In this document: positions 32,340-43,227 of the stretch, piece by piece | Layout: the number at the start of each line of letters is the position of its first letter | How positions within the stretch are numbered: position 1 is the stretch's first letter | Assembly: GCF_003589595.1 (NCBI RefSeq) | Contig: NW_020654080.1 | Coordinates: 2,456,548-2,520,547, forward strand | Length of the DNA stretch: 64,000 bases | Direction of reading: 5' to 3' | From: Hyposmocoma kahamanoa | Taxonomy: Eukaryota; Arthropoda; Insecta; Lepidoptera; Cosmopterigidae | The notes under the pieces: model-generated | What the model saw: only the letters and a program-made list of their open reading frames with translations | What the model was told of the DNA's origin: nothing | The model's database searches: none | Position numbers and translations under genes: made by a program

Positions 32340-32926
32340 CTGTACCTCCAGTGTAAAACGGTTAAACTCGAGTTTATCCAAAATGTGGATTTTGATACCA
32401 TTGCGTGTATTTTGTAATGCTACATCGTTTGTTTTGACACTTGTGGTTATGCGATCATTGGCTGCGAAGATAACGATTGTGCAAAGGGATTAATGTTAGC
32501 AAAAATTTGCAAGTAATTTGTTCAAAATAGTTTATTTTTGATTTATCTCACAAGCAATAGGGACATTCGCTAATCGTATGTTTTAATTATTGTTAACGTC
32601 TACTTTTACCTGTATGAACAAATTAAATGTCGTACGAGTGTTGGTGTAAAGAGATGAAACTATACACTATACATGTTTTGTTTTATAATACCGGCCTAAT
32701 ATTGTGTAAAGCGGTAAAAATTATGTTTTATCGATACCCGCAAACAATTTTAAGGGTGTGAAATTGTGTTAAGCGGTACTATTTTACTTTGATCACTTTT
32801 TGATTTCTTTAGATAAACTTTTACTTTAACCATTTTATATTACTAATACTTTTTTTTGTAATGAGTGACTTTTCGCTCTCATGCAAAATAGCATTTTTTG
32901 AGTTTAACCCTACACTGGAGGTACAG
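32340..32926. mobile_element. Inverted-repeat element CTGTACCTCCAGTGTA, 587 bp
   Basis: The left end CTGTACCTCCAGTGTAAAAC is followed by GGTTAAACTC. The right end, in reverse, is CTGTACCTCCAGTGTAGGGT followed by TAAACTC. The internal words TTGTGTAAAGCGGTAAAAAT (about 32702) and TTGTGTTAAGCGGTACTATT (about 32766) echo the end motif GTGTAAAACGGTTAAA. Both ends lie next to AATT; the target duplication is unresolved. No protein is seen. Confidence 0.65.
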
Positions 32927-33639
32927 AATTTATTCTACAATCAATTCAATCTTAATCTTATATTACCATTAAAAATTGCAGTGGCCTTAGAAAACATGTA
33001 AGTAATAAAAGAATAAGCTAATAAACAACATGCAACCTTATTCACAGTATCAACAACAAGAATGTCTTCTAATAGAAGTGTTTCAAATGAATACACGTAT
33101 TAAATACTAAAAATATTAATAATCGTAACAAAACTAGTGTAGTGTAAAGGAGAAAGGTTCTCTCTTTACCGTGGGATTAGGTTACCAATACAGCCAAGTG
33201 AAACTCCAAATTGTTGTTCAGAAGATTTATTTTTCACCTTGTATGTCGCCAATACACTTTCACCTTATATGCGAAGAAGGAACTCACTCCTGGAAATCGT
33301 TCCGCGATGAAGTTTATTCGCCCTATATGAGCGTACGTGGTATCAGAAGGTCCGGGTAGCAGTTCCCAAGAAGGGACTCAACTCCTGTTCTTCTATATAC
33401 TCCGGTATTCTCAATATAAACAAAATTGTGTTCGAGCAGTCACCATTTGAGGAAAAATCTTAACACCACGATTCAGAAATAACGCCAAATGGGTCAATGC
33501 CATCTAGCGGATTCTTAGTGAACTAAAAGTGAACATTGTGGCTTAAGGCCGTCTAATACATCAAGTAGGTTTGTTACAGTAGTTATTTCACAAAAAATAT
33601 CTCAATAATAACAACGCCCACACAAAAAACAATCGATGA
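32927..33639. other. Intergenic sequence, nothing assigned
   Basis: A 62-codon plus-strand frame (33171-33359) and its surroundings match no family I know. Confidence 0.3.
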
Positions 33640-33840
33640 TTTGAGATGAGTGCTAGATGAGGAGGTCCCGAATTCAATTCTCAGAAGGACCACTTCGGGG
33701 AATGAACTTTTCTAAATTGGTTTTGGTCTGAGTGCTTGGGGTATTGCCTGGACGTGAATCCCATTCCTCTGGCTCTCATAGTATGGGGAATTCACTAGTT
33801 TGAGACCAGATAGTTGGTGTGGTCGTCTAATATGTTAATA
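33640..33840 (+). repeat. Repeat shared with 54400-54540
   Basis: GAACTTTTCTAAATTGGTTT, TGGTCTGAGTGC, GGAATTCACTAGTTTGAGAC and TTGGTGTGGTCGTCTAATA parallel AACTTTCCTAAAGTTGGTTC, GGAATTCCTTAATTTGAGAC and TTGTGGTTGGCTGATACA in the other copy. Upstream, CCCGAATTCAATTCTCAG could be a box B relic of a tRNA-derived SINE. Confidence 0.5.
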
Positions 33841-34317
33841 TATTAAAATTTTATGTTCACATAGTTAACCTAAATTTAATAATAAAACTTATGTAAATAA
33901 TTTTTATTTTAATCTTATACGAAACCCTTATTATAAATACTTAGTTTCTCTCTTCTTCACGTTTTTGCCCGAAAGTCAATTTTAATATCTCACTTTGGCG
34001 TGAAACTAATTTTGCAAATGTCAATTGAAGTAATTATGATTCGTGTTTATGCATTCGATTTACATTACCTCACAATTTTAATTGGATTTATTTCCGATAT
34101 TTAAGGGTTATACGACTTTTAAAAAGTTATCTTAGGTCTTTTCCTTTTTAACAGGCGCTAAATATAATACCTTATCTTTTCTTTGATATTAATAATATGA
34201 TGTGAGACGTTACAACTTTAAAAAAGTGACCGTGTGAACAAGAAATGAACAAAATGTCCATTGGCAGTCCCACACTATGAACAATGTCAAGTAAATGGAT
34301 GAAGATACATTTTTTTT
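33841..34317. other. Intergenic AT-rich sequence
   Basis: No gene or repeat boundary recognised. Confidence 0.35.
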
Positions 34318-34525
34318 TTAATTTTAATAATAACGCACTCACTCAACATACCGCACTAGGGAAACCCTGTGTCTCGGGTGCTATGGACACACACATAAAT
34401 TACGCCCAAACTCACGAGAGAAATAAATGTAGGCCATACAAATATTTCTCCCGGCCCGGGAATCGAACCTGGGTCCTCTGCGTGGCAGTTCAGCATGGTA
34501 ACCGATCGGATACGGAAGCAGTTAG
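34318..34525 (-). repeat. S2 SINE, nearly full length
   Basis: Tail AATAATAACGCACTCACTCA, body CGCACTAGGGAAACCCTGTG and GTAGGCCATACAAATATTTC, box B in reverse GGGAATCGAACCTGGGTCC, and head end GCATGGTAACCGATCGGATA. A short deletion removes part of the GACAACCACAAATTAC block. Confidence 0.8.
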
Positions 34526-34555
34526 AGGCAGAAAATTTAATTTTCTAAATTATCG

Positions 34556-34675
34556 AGTCGTGGCTCTGGTGGTAAGCGACACGCCTATCTAAAACAGTTG
34601 CAATGTCAGTCAAAGTTTTAAATCGTAAAGATCTGATGGGCACTGCCACTGCACCCGTCAGCGTATACGGTTTCA
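34556..34675 (-). repeat. S1 fragment in a cluster of three
   Basis: In reverse: GTCGTGGCTCTGGTGGTAAG, CGACACGCCTATC, AACAGTTGCAATGTCAG, AAGATCTGATGGGCACTGCC and ACTGCACCCGTCAG. It is followed after about 15 bp by a second S1 in the same orientation. Confidence 0.75.
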
Positions 34676-34688
34676 CGTACACGTACTT

Positions 34689-34841
34689 TGTTTTTATGAC
34701 ACAAAATGACGGGACGAACAAATCGTGCGCCTGATTGTAAGCTACACACCTGTCCATAACAGTTGCAGTGCCACTCAGAGCTTTAAATCACAAAGACCCT
34801 TGGGGAGAAATTGAGAAGTCCCACGTGCCTGTAATTTCATT
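34689..34841 (-). repeat. S1 fragment, second in cluster
   Basis: Starts TTTTTATGACAC, then AAATGACGGGACGAACAAAT, AACAGTTGCAGTGCCACTCA and GTCCCACGTGCCTGTAATTT. The stretch from GGGGCACTGCC to ACATAAG is deleted. Confidence 0.75.
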
Positions 34842-34997
34842 ACGTCCGTCTAGCGGAAGAGTATTTGAGGGCCATATTTAAATTATTTGATTGAAAGTCT
34901 TAGGGCCATCAGCTGTCAACTTTAAAATACTCTTCAGGAAAAGAAACCAATTGTATTTTGATGTGCAAAAAAGTGTGCAATGGAACTTTTTCTTTCA

Positions 34998-35168
34998 TGA
35001 TATCAAGTGACAGGATGAACAAGAAGTGCGCCTGATTGTAAGCTACACGCCTGTCCATAACAGTTGCAGTGTCCTCAAATTGTAAATCGCAAAGGTCTGA
35101 GGGGCACCGCCACTGCGCCTGTCATCCTCAGACATAAGTATACAAGTCTCATGTACCTGTAATTTGTA
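34998..35168 (-). repeat. S1 fragment, third in cluster
   Basis: ATGATATCAAGTGACAGGAT, AGCTACACGCCTGTCC, TCTGAGGGGCACCGCCACTG, CCTCAGACATAAGTATACAA and CATGTACCTGTAATTTG. The CAGTGTCCTC...AAATTGTAAATCG region shows a small deletion. Confidence 0.75.
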
Positions 35169-35903
35169 AGTTCTTCAAACGATACTGGATTTGAGCTTTT
35201 TCTTATGCTTTAGTTGAAGAAAACAATTGTCACTAAACACATGACAAAAGCTTCCAATTTACCCCAACGGTTATCAACTTCGCGACGCAATAATTAATAA
35301 GTCCAAAACATACTACAAATAAACCACCTCACTAGCCGACAAAGGGTAATTCAATTACAAAAGCTACCGTACGTCTAGCTCATTAAATAAATCCTTAAAA
35401 TCCGAAACAAATCATTGTCGCATTATCTCCCATTCAGTGGGTACGAAGAGGGAACCCAAGACAATGTTCATTAAACGAATACCAAAGTGGACTCCAATAA
35501 TTGCAGAACCATTTAAATGTTGCATATAACATTGACTACGCAAGCTTCGGACGGATTATGCGGTCCACATAAAGGATATAAAACACTATAATATAGTAAC
35601 CACATATAACTATTATTACAAATATTATTATTAACACTGATGTGACTACCAATTTTTTGCAAGCCTATCTTTGTGTGTTCTGGCGAAACATGTTTGTTAT
35701 CTGACCACCATGTTTGTAGCAAATGAATTATTTGATTAATTGATGGGTTTGTTTTTTGGTTTCAGTTTTTTGTCGTAGAGAGAAATCTATGAAAGTTTTC
35801 TTTACGCAGTCAGTTTTCAGCAGCCAGTTTGTATGAATAATATTATTATTATGTGAACAAAGTTTACTTCGAGTATTTTCACAAAAAAAGGGTATGTGAA
35901 TAA
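35169..35903. other. Intergenic sequence, nothing recognised
   Basis: Short open frames only; no repeat boundary seen. Confidence 0.35.
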
Positions 35904-36046
35904 AAATAATAATAACGCACACACACACACAGCCCCGCACTAGGGAAACCCTGTATCGCGGAGGCCACTGACACACCCATAGACAACCACAAATTACACC
36001 CAAACTCATGAGAGAAACAAATATAGGCCATACAAATATTTAAATA
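35904..36046 (-). repeat. S2 SINE, 3' part of a copy split by another S2
   Basis: Tail AATAATAACGCACACACACA, then CGCACTAGGGAAACCCTGTA, GACAACCACAAATTACACCC and GGCCATACAAATATTTAA. It stops exactly before the head, which resumes at about 36251. Confidence 0.75.
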
Positions 36047-36250
36047 ACTGCCTCCGTGGTCGAAGGGTTACCATACTGGAATGCCACGCAGGGATCCCAG
36101 GTTTGATTCCCGGGTCGGGAGAAATATTTGCATGCCTACATTTATATCTCTCGTGAGTTTGGATGTAATTTGTGGTTGTCTATGTGTGTGTTTATAGCAC
36201 CCGCGACACGGTTTCCCTAGTGCGGGGCAATGTTCAGTATGTGTTTGTGC
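36047..36250 (+). repeat. S2 SINE inserted in another S2
   Basis: Head TAACTGCCTCCGTGGTCGAA (box A-like), CCCAGGTTTGATTCCCGGG (box B), body TACATTTATATCTCTCGTGA and GGTTTCCCTAGTGCGGGGC, and an eroded tail TATGTGTTTGTGCG. It lies in opposite orientation within the copy 35904-36046 / 36251-36318. Confidence 0.75.
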
Positions 36251-36318
36251 GTTCTCCCGACCCGGGACCTTTACGTGGCAGTCCAGCATGGCAACCGTTC
36301 GGTCACAGAAGCAGTTAT
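36251..36318 (-). repeat. S2 SINE, head of the split copy
   Basis: CTCCCGACCCGGGACCTTTA, CGTGGCAGTCCAGCATGGCA, ACCGTTCGGTCACAGAAGCA are the reverse of the S2 tRNA-like head. Box B itself (TTCGATTCC) is deleted. Confidence 0.7.
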
Positions 36319-36759
36319 CATAATAGTAGAAACATTATGATATTCTGTAAAAATAAATGTATAACAATATTTATATTTTCAATTACAGTTATGTTCTAAG
36401 CTCGCTCCAACTTACCTAATATTATAATTCTATGTGCAAAACCATTGAATAGAAACAATTTGTCGGTACACTCTTTAGTCACCGAAGGCAAAGAAGCGGA
36501 CAGCTGCAAAGGACGGCGGGAGCGTTCTGATACCTCGTTAGTTATATAGGTCTAAATAATTGTAGCATAAATGCTGAAGTTTGTATTCCAGAGCGAGGAA
36601 TTGTCTATTTGGAAAAAAGCTAACTTATTGTTGAAATATTCGTATGAACGGAATAGTTATTCAATTTATGTTGTAGGTTGTGTATATAGATTGTTTCGTT
36701 ACTTATTAAAAAATGTAATGAAACAATCTCCATTGTCCTTGCACTCCATGTACTGTTCG
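36319..36759. other. Intergenic sequence upstream of a LINE remnant
   Basis: No feature recognised. It may include eroded LINE sequence, since frames such as 36571-36807 run towards the LINE C-terminus but show no motif. Confidence 0.3.
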
Positions 36760-37235
36760 TTGTCCATTCCACAGTATAATATCCTACGGGATTCTCGTGT
36801 GAGGTAAAGCGGCAGATATTCAAACCATATTTGTATTGCTAAAACGAACGATTCGTTCTGTGTACCGTTTAGGTTCTCGGGTTTCTCTTAGAGAAAAGTT
36901 TACGGAGACTGGTATCAAGACTGTGACATCACAGCACATTTACTTAAATATTTTGTATGCCCGTAAAAATATACATAATTTCATTAAGATAGAAGATATC
37001 CATAATATTAATCTTAGAGCTAAGTCCAAGCTCATGGTACCACGATTTCGTTTAACCAAGATAAACGACTCTTTCATGAGGAATCGTATACGTTTTTACA
37101 ATAAGATTCCAGAGAACATATTAAGATTATCATTTCCTAAGTTTAAAAACTACATTAGAAATATTTTGATTGAAAAGTCATATTACAAAATTGAAGACAA
37201 ATTCCACACAAATTTGATTCAAAGTGTATTCCATA
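36760..37235 (+). pseudogene. LINE reverse transcriptase C-terminal domain, truncated by MITE-A
   Basis: The reading FHSIISYGILV, a stop, then GKAADIQTIFVLLKRTIRSV and YRLGSRVSLREKFTETGIK continues in one open frame to ILRLSFPKFKNYIRNILIEK and SYYKIEDKF. The pattern (YGI-LWG, QKRAIR, RFYNKIP, FK...L--K-YY) is the C-terminal tail of a non-LTR reverse transcriptase family common in Lepidoptera; the Trp of the usual LWG is lost. The coding sequence is cut at 37235 by a MITE-A insertion, whose first bases supply the last residues of the 138-codon frame. Confidence 0.75.
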
Positions 37236-37521
37236 CATTGACTTACAAATAAATGGACGACGGGTCTAATACAAAAACCACGAAAAAAATGTCCCAAGTC
37301 AACCTATTTAAACGTAGTGACATGTCAAGAAATATGAAAAAGCTAAAACGTTGAATTTGAATTGTAATGTCATCGCAGTACTGTCTAATTTTGCTTGCTT
37401 CGCTGTCAGTCGAACAAACGAAGACTAGAGCGTGAATGACGCTCTATATACGATTTTAACGCCCTATAAGTTCGGACACTTTTTAGCGCGGACACGACGT
37501 CCATATAATTGTAAGTCAATG
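37236..37521 (+). mobile_element. MITE-A copy 2, in a LINE tail
   Basis: Ends CATTGACTTAC and GTAAGTCAATG. The flanks ATTCCATA (37228-37235) and ATTACATA (37522-37529) match at 7 of 8 positions. The interior matches the other copies closely. Confidence 0.9.
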
Positions 37522-38338
37522 ATTACATAGCATTTAAGTTTATTTGACAAAAGCAATCCCTTGAGTTTGTCAAATAAACGTGTAGTGAACGAGCAGTAGC
37601 TTAAATGTGACGTTTTCAAGTGTTTTTACCTATGGAAGAAATTATTCTTTGACTTTGACAAAGTCTGGTTAAATACTCGATGGTCAAAGTACATGGAGTG
37701 CAATTTATACTGTAATATTACATTTGAGAAGTCAATGGACCTGAATTTGAATTACGGTATTTTTTAATTTCAACAGCTTCACGTACGATTCTACTATAAA
37801 TATAACGATCTGTAGAAAGGACCTTAGACTTATAAAGCTCAATCTAGTGGTCTTTGGTTTCGTAGACAACTATAGTCCATTTCAATTGGGATGATTCCGG
37901 TGACGCTTGAAATTTGAAGTTTCTAGAGATGTAGTGACATGAAAAAAAATCGATTTAAATATGTTATCGAGATAATTTGTAACGAAGAGGGAATCGATTT
38001 ACAGAAAATAATTTAAGAACAACTAATGACAAAGTAATGGTGTAAATATGTCTGTAGATAAATTTTTCGTTTTACACATTAAGTAATTAGGGTAATTTAT
38101 TTTGTGTCTATCCCTAAAAACTACACAACCAAACAAAAAATCAACAATAAAGCATAAAATCGACACAAACGAAACGGAATTTGAACAATTACTCCAAAAA
38201 GATCACGCAAAGTTAAAAACAAAGTAAAACCCTCTAACAATGTATGTTAATGCCTCGTATTGACGCGAGTTATACAAAAGCCGATTCGATATATCGATTC
38301 TATGGTGTAAATCTCTATGATAAATAATACGTTTTACG
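37522..38338. other. Intergenic AT-rich sequence
   Basis: No gene. The short piece CTGGTTAAATACTCGATGG followed by TCAAAGTA at about 37665 resembles the right junction of MITE-C at 48981-49004 (CTGGTTATATACTCGATGG, TCAAAATG), perhaps a relic end. Confidence 0.35.
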
Positions 38339-38624
38339 CATTGACTTACAATTATATGGACGTCGGGTCCGCGTTAAAAAGTGTCCGAACTTATAGGGCG
38401 TTAAAATCGTATACAGAGCGTCATTCACGCTTTAGTCTTCGTTTGTTCGACTGACAGCGAAGCAAGCAAAAATAGACAGTACTGCGATGACATTACAATT
38501 TAAATTCAACGTTTTAGCTCTTTCATATTCCTTTACATGTCACTACGTTTAAATAGGTTGACTTGGGACATTTTTTTCGTGGTTTTTGTATTAGACCCGT
38601 CGTCCATTTATTTGTAAGTCAATG
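38339..38624 (-). mobile_element. MITE-A copy 3
   Basis: Inverted relative to the other copies. Ends CATTGACTTAC and GTAAGTCAATG are flanked by exact GTTTTACG (38331-38338 and 38625-38632). Confidence 0.93.
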
Positions 38625-39424
38625 GTTTTACGCAAGAAGCAGTTGAGGTGACTTATTTTTATATTTATTACTTCATTTTATATCTACATAATAGTACCAC
38701 AAATTTGACTTAAAACTACATCTACAACAAATATTGTTTGATTTTCGTACATTATAACAAATTTAATATTTATTTTTGTAACCTGGTTGACAAATTAGTT
38801 ATAAATAAGCGTGCAACGTAAAAATTAGAAGTGTCACAGAACTCATTCCTATTGAAATGGACTATACCCTAAAGACTTTTTAGAAACTTTTTAAACTGCG
38901 TGCTCTATAAATTCCTTATAGTGAAAAGTCACATCAGTTCATAAATACACTATGAGACTTCCACGTCTCTCAGTAGAAACCCAGTAAGCTACAAGCAATT
39001 TAGCTGTCCCCGTCTGTACATTTTATTCATGGTTGACATCAAATGCTTTGCCGAAGACGACGGTAGCGATTTTCATGTTCGATACCTTGACATCGCCAGT
39101 TGAACTATTTCTTGGTACTACAGAAAATATGGTAGCAGTAGAGTTTTAAATATTATATATATTTATATTTGGTTTTTAATCGACTATAAACATGGAAGGG
39201 GTTTTATTTTATATATAGTATTATTTTTTTGTTGGAAAGAGGATACCTCATTAATGGTCCCATTTAAATTTGAAGAAAATTTTACTCTAAGGGTGGCATT
39301 CTAGGTAAAGAATCCGGTTTCGCGCTCCTTCCGGTAACCGACTTAAATAAAACTTGGCTGTAAGAGTGTAATTCCAGGAACATTTTTGGTCAGTTTTTCT
39401 TTCATAAAAAAGTTATAATAGACA
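38625..39424. other. Intergenic AT-rich sequence
   Basis: No gene or repeat boundary recognised. Confidence 0.35.
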
Positions 39425-39550
39425 CATGCTTGGCCACAATCTCACCTGATGTTAAGCGACGATGTGACCGACGATGGTACGCGTTCCCCTAAAAATGCCT
39501 ATTCACTCTAGCCTTGAATAACCCCAAATTATACTTTGGGGGAACACAGA
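39425..39550 (-). repeat. 3' end of the jockey/CR1-like LINE family
   Basis: CAATCTCACCTGATGTTAAG, GACCGACGATGG and AAAATGCCTATTCACTCTAG, then CCTTGAATAACCCC, parallels 14530-14640 at the 3' end of the LINE (CATCTCACCTGATGGAAAG, GTCGACGATGG, AATGCCTATTCACTCTCG). A 5'-truncated copy. Confidence 0.6.
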
Positions 39551-39660
39551 CAGTAGAGTATTAGCCTGATGATTTGACCTGCCGCGTTTAAAGTAGAGGG
39601 TCGGGGGTTCGAATCCAGCTAACTCTGAGTTTTCGGAATTTACGTGGGAAATTTAATCTA
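39551..39660 (+). repeat. tRNA-like SINE head relic
   Basis: AGTATTAGCCTGATGATTTG followed by GTCGGGGGTTCGAATCCAGC gives a box B and a weak box A. The acceptor stem is not convincing, so it is a SINE relic rather than a tRNA gene. Confidence 0.4.
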
Positions 39661-40105
39661 AAATCATGAGTTTTTTGGAGAAGGAAAATTTAGATGATGT
39701 CTGCGAAGTTTCCAATTCGCATAGCGCAGTGGCTGTAAAACTTTTTACAAAAGAGTTCGACTGCTCTTTATATAAAATGCTAAAGTCATATCGCATTTGT
39801 ATTACTTATATAATTTATTACGTGCATCTTATTAAAACCATAACATATAAACCAGATCAAAATTTTCAACAGCGGTGTTTTTTTAAAGCTCAAAATCTTG
39901 CATAACTAAATTTTTATAGCAATAAATTGTAATCAATATCATAGACATTAATGACACCAATTAAATAACCGTAAAAAAACCGATGGTTATCGGTTATTTT
40001 AGTTGTAATATATGATCATATTGCATGCCTCGAGGTAATCTTATTAAGTGTGGTTTTAACCTTAGGGTAGACAAATATAATATTAACTACCATGAGTTAA
40101 CTAGC
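39661..40105. other. Intergenic sequence, nothing recognised
   Basis: A 79-codon plus-strand frame (39666-39905) shows no family signature. Confidence 0.35.
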
Positions 40106-40285
40106 CGTAGCAGTAGAGCTCCTTGTGATAGAGTTCGTCCAGGAAAGTGCTGACACTTTTCCTATTTCTGCCGTCAAGACGTAATATAAGCATTACTGCG
40201 TTCCAGTTTTGAAAGGTAAGGGCGCTGGTGAAATTACAGGTACATGAGACTTGTCAACTTATGTCTCATGGTCACGGGCGCAGCA
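40106..40285 (+). repeat. S1 copy, 5' half
   Basis: GTAGCAGTAGAGCTCCTTGT, GAGTTCGTCCAGGAAAGTGC, GGGCGCTGGTGAAATTACAG, ACATGAGACTTGTCAACTTA and CACGGGCGCAGC, then truncated. Confidence 0.8.
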
Positions 40286-40890
40286 AAAAATGATTATAGT
40301 ACCGGCACGCTATAATGGCCGTGTTGACGTTTGTCCGCTCATCAAGTTTCGTATTAATTCATAACTACATTGAAGGAGCTACATGCTGTACATTGTCAAT
40401 AGTGACGTGCAATAAAATTTATGGAATGACACAACACACAACTTGGCATTTGTTTTTGAAAATTCGAAATTTTTAAAGATGAAATTTAATACGATCGTCA
40501 CTTATGAGATAGCTGTCCAGCACAACTCTACCTCCGGCAAACTCGCGTCACAGTTCAATGCAAAACAAAGCAATTTCGAATTGACGATATATTAGGCAAA
40601 CATTTTTATCTTCGCTTTTCAATCAGTTACTCCTTGCAACACTGGTTATAAATCTAAAAACTTGTAGATGCGACTCGCATTTGATTATTATTTTTTTCGA
40701 TAATGAATTGAGATTTGACTTCACTATTGTATTCTGTCAAAAAGGCCATCATAGCCGGTACTGTAGTCAAAATATATGCGATACTTGGCCAGTTCCATTT
40801 TAATTCAATGTCTTTGATTGAGTTAAAAATTATCAAAAAAGTATTGCTTTTACTGTCGTGGATTGTTAACAAAATATACAATAATAATTG

Positions 40891-41010
40891 GTAAGCGTGC
40901 TGGTGAAATTACAGGCACATGGGACTTGTTAACTTACGTCTCAGGGTGATGGGCGCAGTGATCTTTGCGATTTAAAACTCTGAGTGGTACTGCAACTGTT
41001 ATGGACAGGG
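40891..41010 (+). repeat. S1 copy, left part, split by MITE-A
   Basis: GGTAAGCGTGCTGGTGAAAT, CACATGGGACTTGTTAAC, GATCTTTGCGATTTAAAAC, TGGTACTGCAACTGTTATGG then ACAGGG. The S1 sequence continues right of the MITE as GGACAGGGTGTACC. Confidence 0.8.
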
Positions 41011-41296
41011 CATTGACTTACAAATAAATGGACGACGGGTCTAATACAAAAACCACGAAAAAAATGTCCCAAGTCAACCTATTTAAACGTAGTGACATGT
41101 AAAGGAATGTGAAAAAGCTAAAACGTTGAATTTAAATTGTAATGTCATCGCAGTACTGTCTAATTTTGCTTGTTTCGCTGTCAGTCGAACAAACGAAGAC
41201 TAAAGCGTGAATGACGCTCTGTATACGATTTTAACACCCTATAAGTTCGGACACTTTTTAGCGCGGACCCGACGTCCATATAATTGTAAGTCAATG
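41011..41296 (+). mobile_element. MITE-A copy 4, inside S1
   Basis: Flanked by exact GGACAGGG (41003-41010 and 41297-41304), which is itself part of the S1 consensus (TTATGGACAGGCGTG). This supports a real insertion with 8-bp duplication. Confidence 0.95.
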
Positions 41297-41304
41297 GGAC
41301 AGGG

Positions 41305-41400
41305 TGTACCTTACCATTATAAAAAAATAAAGCGGCAGAAATAGGTAACGTGGCAATACGTCTCTGGACGAACTCTTTCACAAGGACCTCTACTGCTCAT
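41305..41400 (-). repeat. S1 sequence right of MITE-A
   Basis: TGTACCTTACCATTATAAAA closes the split plus-strand S1. It is followed by GGCAGAAATAGGTAACGTGG, GACGAACTCTTTCACAAGG and CCTCTACTGCT, a second S1 piece in the opposite (minus) orientation. Confidence 0.65.
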
Positions 41401-41803
41401 AAACAAAAACAAAACATATTTCTCAAAAGAAAAAAATAATCAACAATAATCCCAAAAACAATGAACATGTATATATACGCTTTCAAGTTTAAATTTCTTT
41501 GAAACGCGCAAAACGTGCAATCCGATATTTCAAGTCTTATTTGTCCTTTAAAACATACTCGTATCAACCTCATTTCAACACGTTACGTACGTGATGTATG
41601 GATTAAACTACCTGCTTCCCTTCAGTCTCACTAATGGTACAATATATCTTCATAATTGGTATACTTTTTGTCAGAACATACGTTGGTATGTGAAGAAAAT
41701 GCATTCCTGTATTTGTAACGTATTATCTCTTGAAATCCTTGTGGATTCAAGTTAAAGGCTTTCTTTCCACTTTAAAATATATTTGTATCATAATATCAAC
41801 TTA
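41401..41803. other. Intergenic AT-rich sequence
   Basis: No gene or repeat boundary recognised. Confidence 0.35.
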
Positions 41804-42413
41804 TCCGTTCACGCGATGCGCTCATCCTACCGCAAAATGGCGGCTATTTGGTTTTGCAAATTAGAAAAGGATTCAGTTTAAATACAAGTTTTTAAAAATA
41901 AAAATTATTATTCTGCATTGCTAAATAAATACCCTCCGTACTACAACAAAAACATCTCAAATAAAATGCAGTAATATACCGCAAATCCTGCACTTAAAAA
42001 GCACTAATGAAATTTTTGGTGTACTTGGGTAAATATGATAATATTCCGTTTGAGTGGTTCTAACGTTTACCATGAAATTACTCCTTAAAGTATAGTTTAT
42101 AAACATTTATATTCAGGGTAAACTTAAAAAACGCAACTTACGGTATGTTTTCAATAAATAAACACCGAAATCACCAAGCCCAAACAATAACACACACGAT
42201 TGTCGTGACGTATTTTTGAAGTTGTTTATTTTTTTTAAAAGACAGACCCAGGCAATAAAAACTTTATGGTTTGCTAGAGTAGTTACCGAAATAGCAATTA
42301 GTATTAGTTCTTTTACCTGTTATAACTTCGATATCCGATAAATCGGTATAAAATCATCACCGGCACCTCTAGGTGTGGTATGCTTCCAGAGACGCATGAA
42401 TCGCGTGAGCGGA
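41804..42413 (+). mobile_element. MITE-B copy 2
   Basis: Ends TCCGTTCACGCGATGCG and ATCGCGTGAGCGGA, flanked by TA (41802-41803, 42414-42415). The junction CAACT-TA / TA-TGTCTCAGGG reconstitutes the S1 consensus CAACTTATGTCTCAGGG, so it inserted into an S1. Confidence 0.85.
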
Positions 42414-42540
42414 TATGTCTCAGGGCGCAGTGGCAATGCTCCTCAGATCTTTGTGATTTGAAGCACTGAGTAACAATGCAACAGTTATGAACAGACGTGT
42501 CGCTTACGACTTGGTCGTTCCATCACTTGGTGTTATAAAT
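42414..42540 (+). repeat. S1 copy, 3' half
   Basis: TATGTCTCAGGGCGCAGTGG, CTCAGATCTTTGTGATTTG, TGTCGCTTACGACTTGGTCG and CCATCACTTGGTGTTATAAA. Only about ten bases of the left part remain beyond the MITE-B. Confidence 0.75.
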
Positions 42541-43227
42541 AATTTCACCAGCAACGCTACATGAACTATATAATGCCATCTCTTTCTTTTTTGATGTTCC
42601 GAATCGTCCTATCGTAGTACAATGTGAAAAGTCTTAATAGTATTTACAATCAAAGAATTTTAATTGCTAAAAAAAGAAAAGTATGTATTAATGAAATCTA
42701 TTAAAATTCCGTTGTTTTCAATTATTTTTCTGCGTTTTTATGAAGAAAAATAAATGAAACAAGCTGTCTTGATTGTCACGTTGTGAATTCGGTATTATTG
42801 TCTAGTGTCAACTATTAGCGTCGCCAAGAAGATGTATAGATCTCGCTGTCATAATTTTACGAAATAAACATCGTGTATTTTTATTTAACGAGAAATTATT
42901 TCCGAAAATAATCAAAATATTGAAGAGATATATGTAACTAAATAAGTTCAGCTTAACTTTTAATCATTAGAAATCAATATTTAGACAATAAATTCGAAAA
43001 GTGGAATGAATTAGTGGAATAATTTGGCCACCCTAAGCTTGAGATACTTGAGTTTTTTTTTTCTTTTTTTACCCTTATCACGGCCATTTAAATTATAACC
43101 TTCTATTTACAATATTTATTATTATTATTCCTATTATTACCTTTTTAATTCTGTTTTTTTTATTACCACTCAATAAATAGATTTAAATATAGGCGCTAAT
43201 TTGTAATATACTTATTTATGTTGAATG
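42541..43227. other. Intergenic AT-rich sequence
   Basis: No gene or repeat boundary recognised; a TTA-type run lies near 43120-43160. Confidence 0.35.

Noticed and set aside
34556..35168. Regularly spaced repeats as a CRISPR-like array
   Set aside because: They are three S1 SINE fragments in the same orientation, of different lengths and in a eukaryotic context.
37665..37700. Short match to the MITE-C right junction as a third MITE-C copy
   Set aside because: Only about 25 bp match and no left end is found.
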